Shown in pieces: positions 1 to 12,100 of a stretch of DNA of 64,000 nt. The first letter of the stretch is position 1. Every line of letters begins with the position of its first letter. Made by a program: the position numbers and the translations under genes. The notes beneath the pieces were generated by a model. The model ran no database searches and was not told where the DNA came from. It saw nothing but the letters and a program-made list of their open reading frames with translations. Origin of the DNA: Brachionus manjavacas (lineage: Eukaryota > Rotifera > Eurotatoria > Ploima > Brachionidae). The DNA lies in assembly GCA_019054805.1 (NCBI GenBank), contig JAHQIY010000009.1:2046001-2110000 (forward strand). The letters run 5' to 3'.

Positions 1-480
1 ATTAACACTCAAGTTCTTAAAACTTCTAATCCAGTCAATACTTTTGAAAAACTTAGAAATTAAAAAATAATTTCCTCTTCGGTAATTAAACAAGACACTG
101 TGAAACAAAACTTCTCCATCATCATCTTCATTTAAATAATAATAACTCCATGCTATGCTTAAATGGCAACGCTCCAGATTACTTAAACCAGGGCCAGTAC
201 TCAAATTTGCTACTCTCGCATCACTCTCGGTTAAAATCAGGTCCAAAATAGACTTATTGCCATACTCGTTTGTCTGAAAAGTTGGACAGTCTACATTTTG
301 CATTAGAAAACAATCTTCGATTGCATTAACCAGCTCAAGTTCTTCCTTCCTAGCACCTTGACCAACACTCCATTCTCCATTTTCATACCAACATATATTT
401 GGACTATTAAAATCCCCACAAATTAAAAGCCCACTTACCTTTTTTGATTCAAATAGTTTCCTCGCACAAAACAATAAAAG
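1..480 (-). mobile_element. LINE endonuclease (APE/EEP) fragment, cut by window edge
   Basis: Read on the minus strand, this stretch gives one open frame with the hallmarks of the endonuclease of CR1/Jockey-type non-LTR retrotransposons. It shows 'CGDFNSPNICWY' near 415-385 and 'KSILDLILTES' near 260-225, followed by a charged stretch running off the left edge. The GDFN and LDLIL motifs are the metal-binding and core strands of exonuclease-endonuclease-phosphatase domains. No start is visible and the frame is open at the window edge. It is probably a dead fragment, but the reverse transcriptase part may lie outside the window. Confidence 0.75.
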
Positions 481-1831
481 TAAATATTGAAAAGCGTAAA
501 TTTTTTGCCAAATGCCTAAAATTGGTTCTGAGCAGAAAATTTAGATTTAGCTTTTAAAATTAAGAGAGATTAGAGGACTTTTTTGTTGAATTGGTAAAAA
601 AAAAAAGACAGAAAATATCCGAGTTAGTATTTTTCCAAGCAACTATTGGTTCACCCTATTTTATTGTTCACGTAAAGGTGAGCTAAAATAGAATTTTTAG
701 ATTATGTGACAAATTGCTATTTAATAGACTGCCTAATTCTCGAAACTGATATTAAAATTAGTTAATAATCATTTTATTTTAATTTGAAGGAGCTTTATAA
801 ATAGCTTAGCATTTGCTGATCTGATTGACTTGGTATTACTCTTTCAGCAATTTCAAATACCCAAATGCGCTCTCTACTTAAATCTTTAGCTTTCAGCATA
901 AAAAAATAAAAATTAAAAAAATTTATAAAATCAAAATTTATAAAATTTTGACTTTGGGTTATTGTTTGCAATATTAACTTAAAATTATTTTTTTTTTTGA
1001 AACAGAAAAATTTTTTTGAAACATCGCACTTTTTTAATGATATTTCAAAATTGAATACATTTTTTAATTCAAACACAAAAAATTAAACTATGTCTATCCA
1101 TATATATATTTTGTGAAATAATTATTTTTCACTTTTTTTTAAAGTTAAGTTGTTTAACTTTGACTATATTGATTTTCTAGTCATTACAGGATATTATTTA
1201 GCTATTTTCTCTTCTAATTATTCAGCTTATAATGACTTAATTATTTCATGTACCCCAAATATTGAATAAAATACCTCAAAATTTAATTTTTTTACCCCAA
1301 ATTTATTAGAATTGCACCAATTAATAAGAAAAAAAATGGCACTTTTATTATCACTTTGACACTAAATTATTTAGAAAAATACCAAAAGTATTAAAAATTT
1401 ATTTTTTTATTTCTACCACAAAAATTATTATTTTTTACCACGTTTATTTGGACAAGCCTAGTATCTTCTCTTATTCATTTTAGCTCCAAATTTTTCACAA
1501 AAGATTTCTTGTGTAACTGAATCTATTCTTGGTCTCTTGGATATATTTTCTTGTATTGACTCATCATTTGAATCGTCATCTGATTCAATTCTTGGGAACG
1601 TCAAAAACGAATTCTTTAAAAAAAAAGAATTTGAAGTTTAAATTAGGGAGTACTTTAAAGGGTAGGTTTTTAAAAATTAAAAATGGCATTTTAATCTTTA
1701 AAAACTTTGATTTCTTATTTATCACTTATTTTATTTAGTGACATTGTATTCAATACATCGAAAATAGAATATTTACTTTTTTTTGTTTAAAAAAATTAAT
1801 TTAATAGTTTTTTCACATTCCATATCAATCT
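481..1831. other. A+T-rich non-coding stretch
   Basis: No convincing gene is seen. Frames here are low-complexity (Phe/Lys/Asn-rich). A short 'gaaggagcttta' near 787 resembles the LINE 3'-end hairpin described elsewhere in this window, but it is too short to call. Confidence 0.5.
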
Positions 1832-2822
1832 GGCATTGTGAATTTTGGTACAAAAAACAAATACAAAATATAAAAAATGCCAAAGCTCAGGTTCTGAAGG
1901 AGCAAAACATGTCATAATTGCAAAAATGTAAATTGTAGCAACTGAAACATCCTTTGTACCACCAATATACTGATTCTGCAAAACTCTGCAATACATCAGC
2001 AAAATTCAGAATTTTGTGAATTGTAGTACAAAAACAGAATAATATATAAATTAAACCAGAGATTTGATTTGGACAAACCAAAAAGTATTCTGTATATTAG
2101 AGAACTTAATTTCAGCGCAAAGACAACTTAAGAAGATGCAACTATTCTGCAGAGTAATTTAAGCATACTTAAATGTGTTCGGATTTTTTAGAAATTTTTG
2201 CAGGGGTTATTTGGGTGATCCATTTAATTGAACCTGCTTAAAAAAATTTAATTTTTTCATTTTATGAAATTTTTAGCTTACTTTTTGTTTTTATTTTATG
2301 AATATACCAAAATACAAAAAGTGAGGTCTTTGATCATCGATTTGACTTCAATTAGAGACACTTTTTTCTTCGCTGAATAGTTTTTTTTAAATTAATAAAA
2401 AAAAAACTTTCAAGGCACATTTAGAACATAACAAAAGTTTAAAATTCATACTGTTGGGTTGCTTAGTGTGAATTTAAATGTGGTTTAAATGCTTTGCAAG
2501 ATTTTGAATCTGGGATTATACATTAAGTAGTGGTACAGAGGATGTACCAGATGCTACAATATACAGAATACTTTTTGGTTTGTCCAAATCAAATCTCTGG
2601 TTTAATTTATATATTATTCTGTTTTTGTACTACAATTCACAAAATTCTGAATTTTGCTGATGTATTGCAGAGTTTTGCAGAGTTTTGCAGAATCAGTATA
2701 TTGGTGGTACAAAGGATGTTTCAGTTGCTACAATTTACAGGACATGTTTTGCTCCTTCAGAACCTGAGCTTTGGCATTTTTTATATTTTGTATTTGTTTT
2801 TTGTACCAAAATTCACAATGCC
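1832..2822. repeat. Large inverted repeat (two arms of about 265 bp)
   Basis: The segment 1832-2098 is the reverse complement of 2558-2822 with few differences. The right arm has an extra 10-bp 'agttttgcag' repeat and lacks a short 'atttttgcaattatg' piece of the left arm. The spacer (2099-2557) is unrelated A+T-rich DNA. Just left of the right arm, 2529-2558 is a diverged direct copy of 2702-2731. No transposase is visible. The structure fits a foldback/MITE-type element or a local inverted duplication, and the arms could pair into a long hairpin RNA if transcribed. The apparent frames on both strands are mirror images of the arms and not genes. Confidence 0.8.
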
Positions 2823-3199
2823 TATCAATCTATTATAATATTAATATTGCAATAAAGGCGAACAGCTATTATAATGCTGAAAAAAAATTCCATTTTTGAA
2901 AAAAAAAGTTTATTCTGTTGTGAAGTACCAAATTAAGAAGAAAGATTAAATCGCTCATTGAAATTTAATATAAAAGAACTGTGAATGTATATGTGAATGT
3001 ATAAAAAACCTTAAAATGTATTTGTGAAGTAAAAAATTGAGCTCTGTAAATGTTGCTTAGAGCAACAATCGTTAATGTACCTTCGGCAATTCCTAGCGAA
3101 AAACCCTCCAAATTTAATAGGAATTTAATCTTTAATTATTTAGGTGTAATGCATTTTGCAGGAACTTTGTCGTTATCTTTCATAAAAAAAGAGGATTAA

Positions 3200-3262
3200 A
3201 CAGATTTGTTTATCTCTGACGAGCTAAAGCTCCTTCAGATTAAACAAAAAATTCAAAAATAA
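3200..3262 (-). repeat. LINE 3'-end fragment with terminal hairpin
   Basis: Read on the minus strand, 3238-3218 gives CTGAAGGAGCTTTAGCTCG. This is the same hairpin found at the 3' end of the LINE at 38473-42496. The piece is only tens of bases long and is a decayed 3' fragment. Confidence 0.5.
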
Positions 3263-3347
3263 ATAAAGTAAAATATAATAAAAAAAGAGTGTTATTTTGG
3301 AATTTTGATTTTTTGTAATAATAAGTGACTATAATTCGAATAAAAAA

Positions 3348-3412
3348 GCCAGCATAGCCCAATGGTTTGCGTGTTAGCAGAAGATCAACAGTTCAAAACC
3401 TGCTAAGGGTGG
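3348..3412 (+). pseudogene. tRNA-like sequence (tRNA pseudogene or SINE head)
   Basis: A box-A-like TAGCCCAATGG (3355-3365) and a box-B-like GTTCAAAAC stand about 30 bases apart, as in RNA polymerase III promoters of tRNAs. The arms do not fold into a clean cloverleaf: acceptor ends and T stem pair poorly. It may be a tRNA-derived SINE head or a decayed tRNA. I do not assign an anticodon. Confidence 0.4.
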
Positions 3413-3920
3413 AATTTTTTTTTAAAAAAAAGTCGGAACATCAAGAATTTTTTGCCGTTCAAGGTAGTTATTATGGCGGCTTAGTTAAAGCACTAAAAGT
3501 CACTAAATTTGAATTCTTAAGAGATCTAATTTTTTTGAAAAATATTCCAGCCTATTTAATGATATGCTAAATCAATCAATTTCTGATTTTCTTGGTTAAT
3601 TTTTAGCGGAAAAATTTTATTTTCAAAAATTTCAATTTTTCATATGATGATTTCTTAAAAAATTTCCAGTGAATCTGATTTTTAAGGAATCATTAAATTA
3701 GGACTGACTGATCTTATAATTTAGTTTTATTTTGTATTGAATTTGTTAAAAAAAAATTTCAAAACTAAGAATTTTAGAAAAAAAAGTTTTTAAGTTTTTA
3801 TTTTCTATGTTCTAAAGTCTGCAATGTCTTTAATAAAATATTTTAAAAAAATATCTGGTTTGGTTTGGGACATTGTTAATTTGAAAATAAAAAAAAAATT
3901 TAATTATTTTCTAATCTAAG

Positions 3921-6355
3921 TACTTTGGTCGAACATTTTTTCCACCTTATTGGGCGTTGGGTTTTCAAATATCCCGTTACGGATACCTTGATTTAGAGGA
4001 TATGAAAAAAGTTTTAGATCGTTTCGATAAATATGGAATTCCTCTTGATACACAAGTAGCTGATATTGACCACTTCGATAGGCGTCTTGACTTTACTATC
4101 GATCCAGAAAAATGGAAAGGTTTGCCAGAGTACTTTGACGAGCTGCATCAACGAGGCATGAAAACTGTCTTATTGCTCGATCCAGCTCTAGTTGTCAATG
4201 AAACAAACTACTGGCCGTATACAACTGGATTGGAACAAAACGTGTTTATTCATTGGCCTGAAGGACAAAGTCCGGACAGAGAAGAAACAGGCAGTGACAT
4301 AATGCTTGGTTATGTAAATTTTTGCTATAATTTTTTTTTCTAAAACTTTGATTAAATTAAATTTTAATAATTAGTGCTGGCCTCCAGCTAAAGTTGCCTA
4401 TCCGGATTTTATGAGAAACTCGACCCAAAAATGGTGGGTTGATTCAATATTGAGACATCATAAAACTCTAAAATTTGATGGTCTTTGGATTGTAAGTAAA
4501 ATTTAGAAAAAAAAATTTTTTCAAATTTTTTTTTTAATTTATCTATTCACAAAAAATTTTTTTTTTTTTTTAAAATAAAAATTGATAAATTTTTTTATTC
4601 CAGGATATGAATGAGCCAGCAGTGTTTGGTACTAATGATGAACGACCATTTAATTGGCCAGTTGACAGCAAACCATATTGGTCATTGAAATGTCCTGATG
4701 ACGAATATGAGACGGTCAAAACAAAATCATCGTATTTGTACGGAGATGGAACAAAACTATCTCAGAAAACTTTGTGTATGGTAGGTCTACAAGGTGAAAA
4801 GAACGAATACAAACATTATGACGTACACAATTTGTACGGATACTACGAGAGCATACCGACATGGGAAGCTGCTCGAAAACTTGAAAACAAGGGCAGAGGA
4901 TTTGTGATCACAAGATCGACATTTTTAGGTGGTGGAAAATATAGTGGTCACTGGACTGGGGTATTTAAATACTTTAAAATTAAAATTCTCTTTAAAAAAA
5001 AAAAAAAAAAAAAAAGGATAATCATTCACTGTGGCGACATTTATATTATTCAGTAATTGGACTTTTTGAATTTAACTTGTTTGGAATTTCGTATGTAGGC
5101 GCTGATATCTGCGGTTTTTGGCTAAATGCTACAAGTGAAATGTGCGCCCGTTGGTCAGCATTGGGAGCTTTTTATCCATTTTCACGTAATCATAACAATG
5201 AGTTCAATATTCATCAAGACCCGGTACTTTTTGAATTTTTTATTTGAATTTTTTACTTAAAAAAATTAGAATCAAAAAAAAATTATTTTTTAGGGGGCTT
5301 TCGAATCCGATGAGGTTGTGCGAGCTGCCAAAAATGCATTGATAATCCGATATGAAATATTGCCATATTATTACACACTTTTCTACAAATCTCATACCAA
5401 AGGCAACACGGTCATACGACCTCTGTTTCACGAGTACCCACATGACAACAAGACTTACTCAATTGACAAACAATTTTTGGTCGGTCCGGCTTTTTTGGTG
5501 ACCCCTGTGCTGGAAGAAAAAAAAACTTCAGTAACTGGTTATTTTCCAGCAGATAAATGGTATGAATATAGTACTGGTAAATTGGTAGGCTCACATGAAA
5601 TTGGCACAAACTTGCTACTGGAGGCTCCGATTGATTTTATTCCTTTGCATATTAGAGGTGGATTTATCCTGCCCACTCAGGAATGGGACTTGACCACGGA
5701 AAAAAGCCGCAAAAAACCATTCGGGCTTCTAGTGGCTCCGAGTTGGGACGGCGAGGCCCAAGGCGATTTGTTTTATGACGATGGCTATGCTGATGTCTCA
5801 GATAATAAATTTTACTATGCTACATTTTCGCTACGTGATTCTACAATTAAATTTAATGTAGAAGTAAAAAATTATAATGAAATGGAAAATTTATTTTTGA
5901 ACACTATCAGATTGTTTGTCAAAGCACCAAGCGGAGTTAAATTTATTTTAAATGGTCAATTATTAAGTGGAGATAAAATAGAAATTCAATCAGATCAAGT
6001 TTTATTGAAAAATTTGAATCTTAAAATGACAGATTCTTTTGAATTAGAATGGACAGATGAGAGCTATGTGGCATCGGGTTTGACAGATGGACCAGTAGTT
6101 GATTGCTTACAAGAAAATGAGCTAAATTGTACGAATATAGGCTGTGTTTACAATGGGGACGTAGTTGGGCAGCCAAAATGTACCATACCTAAAGACAAAA
6201 GTGGATATATTGTGACTGGATCGATCGATTCTGATTATGAATTGGTCAAAGCTGATGCGTTTTCTTTATTTGACCTTGATATAATTAATTTAAATGTAAG
6301 AGTAGAGCATGGTAACATTGTTGGCTCAAATGGAAAGCGATATACTAGAATCAAG
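3921..6355 (+). CDS. Two-domain GH31 alpha-glucosidase (sucrase-isomaltase/maltase-glucoamylase type), first half, 5' partial
   Basis: This would hydrolyse terminal alpha-glucosidic bonds of maltose, isomaltose or starch fragments. Exons read from splice signals and frame are 3921-4313, 4375-4491, 4604-4960, 5017-5223 and 5294-6355 (712 codons); all junctions are phase 0. The catalytic nucleophile sits in 'GLWI|DMNEP', split over the 4491/4604 junction. The acid/base Asp is in 'GHWTG|DNHSLW', split over 4960/5017. The second GH31 signature 'GADICGFW' is in the exon starting at 5017. The C-terminal beta domains end near residue 590 of this part. A cysteine-rich linker at about 6100-6200 (C-x8-C-x4-C-x11-C pattern) resembles a P-type trefoil, which separates the two GH31 domains in animal sucrase-isomaltase. 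Exons for the beginning of this domain are not visible between 480 and 3920 and are probably upstream. The last exon ends at AAG|GTAAGT in phase 0 and continues at 9160. Confidence 0.88.
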
Positions 6356-6696
6356 GTAAGTAAAATGAGTCCGGAATTTCCTTAATTGTTTATTTTTCAA
6401 GTTTTGTTTTTTACTACTCTTCTAAGGGGTCACTTTAATTTAAAAATGATGATAATAAAATAAATTGGGAATCTATTAGATATGAGAAAAAATTTATGCG
6501 ATTTTTTTTATTTTAATTGAATAAAAGTTAAGTGAAAAAAACAATTTGATTAATGAGAATTTTAAGTTGTGACAAAAATGAAAAAATTATGCAAAAATAT
6601 TTTTATTTAATTAGTGAAAAAAAGTTAATTTTATATTTATGATAGTCAATTTAATTTAACAATTATTAATTATTATTCGATAAAAAAGGTTAATGT

Positions 6697-8325
6697 CTAA
6701 TTATTTTCAGTCTCTGAATCATTTGAAATTATCTCTTTTTGTTTGTTATCAAAAATTTCAATTAAACCTTCTAAAAAATAAAGTTGAGAAGTTTTAAGAT
6801 GTGCCTTGATTCTGTCATCTTTAAGCCTTTCTTTCTTACATCTTTCAAAAATTTTGCCAGCTTTTATTTCATCAAATAATTGCTCAATTAAACGTTGCTC
6901 TTAATGCAAGTGTTTTAATAATTTATTTAAATTTGGATGACTTTCAATGTCCTGTGCCAAAGATTTGTGCCAAGCCTCAATATTATTGTTGGTTCTGGGT
7001 AAATCTTTAAGAATTCTTTTGTGAACATTCCAATATTTTATTGGATACAATGGTACAGCCCGCTTGCTAGCATCTTTGTCTAATTGCTTACCAATGTTAA
7101 ACTTTTCAAAATAATTCAATAAAACATTAAAATTCATAGGGTGAAATTTTTTAATCAAATAAAAACAGAGTTGTTTAAAAGTCACAAGTCTCAAGTCAAG
7201 TCAAAGTCAAGACTTTTTTTTTTTTTTTCAAAAGTCCCACTAAAGACTTTAATTTTCTTTTTCAAAAAAAAAGTCCAAGTCAAAAAAAAGCGGAACATCT
7301 CTGTTGATCCAATTTTAAAATTGAAATAAAAAATCATAAATTTTATTTTCTTTAATTTATTTTTTGACAGCTCGTTTATTTTAGAAAAAAAAAAAAAAAA
7401 ACTCTTTGGTGAGACTTTCTTTTTGATAAAAAAAAAGTCTTTGGTGGGACTTTTTTTTTGAAAAAAAAAATTTAAAAGTCCTGACTTGGACTTTTTTTTT
7501 GATGACTTAGACTTTTTTTTGAGACTTTTAAACAACTCTGAATAAAAACCATCGATAACATCTTGCGGAAAGCCAAAAATTTCAGATATTTAAAGCATTT
7601 TTTTAATCTATCATCTGTCCGACTTTTATAAGCAGTTACAAGACCATTAGACTAAACATGTTTATACAAATTTGAGACCAAATGAAACCAGCAACCACTT
7701 ATGTTTGTTCTTTTATAACATTTTTCAATTGAATTTAAGATGCCCTTTTCAAAATCGCAAAATAAATTTTCCGGCTCATTGTTTACTCTAGATTTAATAA
7801 ATTCAAATAGTCTTGCATAAATTTTTTCAGTTTTATCAGCCAAAAAGACATAAAGAACTGGTAGATTACGTCCATTAACTAAGACATTAATTGTAAATAA
7901 TTGCCTATTACGTTCTATACGTTCCATCTATGCACCACAACTTAGATAAATTTAAAAAACTGAAATTTTCATCTGTTGCTAATATTATTAGCTGGTATTA
8001 GCCCGTCAGGATCATTTTCACCACTATCAAATAGAACAAAACCTGAACCCGAATTTGTCTTTCTCAGCTCTTCTGGTATGCTTATTTGCATTCTATTTTT
8101 TGGGTTTGACTTGGAGAGACCATTTTGACGTCTTCTCACCCTACTTATTTGTTGAGTTAAGTTTTCTTTTGATGCAATTAAATGGGTTGATGAGCGAGGC
8201 AAATTAGATAAGGCATCATTAATGATAGTACGTGGGTTTTCAATAGTCTGCTTGCTACGTTATTTTATTCTATTAATAACTTGAAAATTTTCTATGTTTT
8301 CAGGATCATCCAAATTAATTGATCT
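6697..8325 (-). pseudogene. MULE (Mutator-like) transposase pseudogene in GH31 intron
   Basis: Minus-strand pieces line up as one decayed DDE transposase of the MULE superfamily. They comprise an N-terminal part (8202-7969), a core (7927-7652) and a C-terminal part (7165-6697). The triad is recognisable: Asp in 'CIDGTYRT' near 7925, Asp in 'LFCDFEKG' near 7765, and Glu in 'RTNNNIEAWH' near 6975. The frame is broken by frameshifts near 7980, 7920 and 7575, by stop codons near 8262, 7653 and 6901, and by a MITE at 7166-7540. It lies antisense in the intron separating the two halves of the GH31 gene. No FLYWCH domain or terminal inverted repeats were recognised, so the element's ends are unknown. 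Confidence 0.75.
7166..7540. mobile_element. hAT-type MITE with 18-bp terminal inverted repeats
   Basis: The ends are perfect inverted repeats: CAGAGTTGTTTAAAAGTC at 7166-7183 and its complement at 7523-7540. An identical 8-bp direct repeat AATAAAAA flanks the element (7158-7165 and 7541-7548). A CAGAG terminus plus an 8-bp target duplication is typical of hAT elements. The interior is internally inverted, made of runs of 'aagtc' and 'gactttttt', and has no coding capacity. It split the MULE transposase after that had inserted here. Confidence 0.88.
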
Positions 8326-9159
8326 CTTAAAATTAAAATAACTTTAATTAATTAATTTACATTTAAGTTTTATTTCACCAAATAAAATAAAACATAAAAT
8401 AAAAGAAAAAAATTTTCATGAATTTTTTTTTTTAATTTCTAACTTTTTTAATCTAGTCTTAAGGATTCCCTATAATCTCGAATGATTGTAATTAGTTAGC
8501 TGGAATTCAATTAATTAAAAAAAAATTAAAAAGGTCAATTAATATTTTATTTTAATTTTATCAATCCATATTTCACTCAAAAAAAATGAAGCTTAGAACG
8601 TTAAGGTGATGTTTAAACAAAAATTAAAAAAAAAAATTTAAATAATTTGATTTAAGTTCTAATTTTTTTAAAATTTAATGCTTACTGCTGTTGGAAGCGA
8701 CTGTAAATTTTAAAAATTTTATCAACAATTCGATTAATAAAATTTCAACTAAGCATTTATTTTTGTTTTTTTTTAGAAATTTTAAATTTATCTTTTGGAA
8801 TGTAATTAATAATCTTAAGTAATGGTTACATTTATTAAGACAAAGATTAATTTAATTTAAACAAAAACCTGCGTTTTTGTGGAGTTTTCCAGTCGTTTCC
8901 ACGCGTAAAAACGCTCACGTTTAACAGGTGAGTCTATCCAGGCGTTTTTGTTTTTATGGGTCAATAAAAAAATCAAGATTTAAAAATTTACAAAAAGATT
9001 TTGGAGAATTCATAATAAAAAAACTCATAAGTAATAGCTTGTAGTATAGAAAGATAAAAGCAAGTCTATTATTTTAAATTTAATGATTAAAAAATATAAT
9101 TTTTTTGAATTCCAAAATAATCCATTTTAAATTTTGAAGATTAAGATTTTTTTTCAAAG
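8326..9159. other. Intron sequence of the GH31 gene
   Basis: A+T-rich intron remainder between the MULE pseudogene and the exon at 9160. The only local feature is a G+C-richer hairpin near 8871-8915, where GCGTTTTTGTGG faces CCACGCGTAAAAACGC. No gene is seen. Confidence 0.6.
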
Positions 9160-12100
9160 ATAATAGACAAAGATGATCCGACTAGATACGAAGTTCCGGT
9201 TCCAGTTAATATTCAACAAGATGAAAATCCAAATTTGAATGTAAAAATTGAGAATTCTGCAAATCAAAAAGCTTATTTTGAAATCAGCAATAAAGATGGT
9301 GATGTTTTGTAAGAAATTTAAAAAAATTTTATTCAAATAAAAATTTCTTTTTTTAAGATTCGATACGAAGGGAACCGAGCACGGCTTCATATTTAGCCAT
9401 CAATTTTTACAAATAGTAATGAATTTGCGCGATTTCAAGAATTTGTATGGCATGGGCGAGAATACACATTACTCATTCAAGCATAAATTTAGCTACCGGA
9501 GTTGGTGGGGTGTATTCGGAAGGGATCAACCTCCAGGAGGAAAAACCATCAACTTGTATGGAACTCATCCATTCTTTATGGCTGTTAACGAAAAGACGGG
9601 ACGCGCGTTCGGAACTTTGATTTTGAATAGCAACGCCCAGGAATATGGCTTTTTACCGTCCAGTTCCATTTCATATCGCACCATTGGAGGAATATTTGAC
9701 TTTTATATCATTGAAGAATCTTCTCCCGAAGCTTTAATCCAAGCTTATTCTTCTCTCATTGGCAAGCCTTATATGCCACCCTACTGGTCTCTTGGATTCC
9801 AACTTTGCCGCTATGGATACAATTCTTTGGAAAATTTGAAGGCTGCTGCCGAAAGAACTATTGAAGCTAAAATTCCCTACGACATTCAATATGCAGTAAA
9901 TCAAACTCTTTTCAAGAACTATCCGCAAATTGTCGAAAATAATTTTATTGAATTCATTTTTCGGATAGTTGGTTCCAAATCCAAAAATTTTTATATTCTA
10001 ATTCATTTTTTTCTCACTGTTCGATCTTTGTGCAGAATATATTTTCATTAAAAAATTTTCGCAAAGTCTAGGTATTTAAGTCTTGCTGTTGATCCCCACT
10101 GTATTTCTTTCGGGCTTCCAGTTGTTTTCCACATAATCAGATAGTTAATAGCCAAGAGAGTGAGTTTGAATGCTTAACTCAAAAATTTTAAATGAATCGC
10201 TCTCACTCACACTCAAAAATAATGCGTTAAAAATTTTTAAAGAATTATTTTTATTTATTAAAGTTTGAAGTTTTATTGTTCAAAAAACTTCAAAGCAATT
10301 TTATTTTTATATCTTTTGATTAATGCTAAAATGACTTTAATTTAATGTTAAAATGGTGTAATCTGCTAAAAAAAACATTAATGGTTCGAATCCACTTAGA
10401 GTCTAAATTGTATTTAGAATTTTTTTTTCACAAATTTTTTTGGTTTAAGTTCTTCAAAATTTTCAATATTTGCTTTTAAGATATTTCAACTTATAATCAA
10501 ATTATCAGTCATATTACATGACTGCTTTTTGCATTTATTCCACAAATACTAGAAAATCTTATTATGAAATTACTTAAAGCATTTGTAACAAAAAATAGTT
10601 TTGATAATGTTAAAATATGTTTTTTTTTTTCAAAATTCAAAATTTTTGATGTCAAATATTAAATTTTAAAAGAACGTAAGGAAAGATTCAGAACAAAGCT
10701 CATCAGGCTAATTTTAAAAAATATTTTCTTTAAAAGCAAAAATAAAACCTTTTTTGGTCAAAAAATTTTTTGTTCAATGTTGATGTCAATTTTATTTAAT
10801 TTATTTTTAAATAGATCAAAAAGATTTTGTGAAAATTCTAAAAAAAATTTGACTCTTAGAGAATTTAAGAGATTATGTCATTTTAACATTAAGAGTAAAT
10901 ATTAGGTTCATGCATCTTCCTCCTATTCTAAACCATGATTTTCTTCTCTAAATACATACATTTTCCAATACTTCTCTGATTCTACAACAGAACGCCTTTC
11001 TTGCTATTGTTTTTCCTCGCCAATTGTCATAGATTACTCTGTCTCCTATCTTTCGTTTTATTAAAATTTAATTTCTGCTAAAATCGCAGAGTTTAGCAAA
11101 CTTTTACAGCTGAAGCAACTAAAAATGTTGCACCATGTTTCATTCACAGAATTAATTTTTAACTTATAGAAAAAAAGTTATTCAATTTTTGTCATTTTGT
11201 TCTGTTAATTTCAAAAAAAATTCCCAAAAACATTTCTTCAAATCCTTAACTAAAGCTTCCTTATTAAATTCGAAGTAAATTTCTTCCTTTTTAATATGTA
11301 CTTCGATGTCAATATCGAAATCAATGCTGTTAAATTAAATATTCTAATTCGGTATTAATTTTTGATATTTTTTTAAAAAAACTCTTTAAGCAAGGAATAC
11401 TTAAAAATACGGGTCTTGCCTCTTATGTGATCAGTTAGTCACATATTATGTGACCAGTGACTTTATGTCGATTTGGTGACCAGGTATTTTTTCTGACTGG
11501 TCACATATTAGATGACCATTGAATATGTGACCAGGCAATATTATTATTAAAAAAAAGAATTTTTTTTCAAAAATTTTATTATATAAAGGGACCAGTTATT
11601 AAATTTATATGACCAGTTTCTTTATTTACGTGTCCAATTTAAATATTAGTTTTAAGTTATAAAAATTCAATAAAAAAAATTATTTATGCATTTTTGCGAT
11701 GTGTTGCTTTACACCACGCTCATTTTTGATTAATTTCCCGCACTCCGGGCAAGCTTTTGGGTTTTATGTTTGCTAAGAACGTTTTTTACAGCAAATATTA
11801 AGCCTAAATCTACAAGTTTGTTAAAAAAAATTTTTAAATTTTTTCGTTTTCCATTTTTTTCTATATAATAGTAAAAACTTTTTGATTATTTTTAATATAA
11901 CTTCAATTTTACATCATCGCTTAAAAAATTTTCACATTACATCAACAATAATGAAGAAAAAATCAAATCTTGCAAGTAAAGTGGTCGAATTTAGTAATTT
12001 ATGATAATTTACGAAAAAAATAGTAAATTTATCGAATTTTACGTAATATATTGTAAATTTACGTAAATTTACAAAAGTAAAAAAATGTAAATTTACTAGA

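Noticed and set aside
1796-2838. Apparent related proteins on opposite strands
   Set aside because: They are the two arms of the inverted repeat read in mirrored frames, with no start context or coding signature.
3367-3570. Open frame of 67 aa at 3367-3570
   Set aside because: It starts in the tRNA-like sequence and continues in A-rich DNA. No family is recognised, and it does not supply the missing GH31 N-terminal exons.
5240-5609. Minus-strand frames within GH31 exons (5240-5443, 5412-5609, 9734-9928, 15350-15532 and repeats)
   Set aside because: Antisense shadows of GH31 exons. The 15350 frame appears three times only because the exon is triplicated.
7141-7535. Lys/Phe-rich frames on both strands
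   Set aside because: Translations of the MITE interior (runs of 'aagtc' and 'ttttt'), not proteins.
10340-10396. tRNA-like box B (GGTTCGAATCC) next to the left repeat edge
   Set aside because: No matching box A at the right distance and no cloverleaf. It is most likely chance or a very old remnant.
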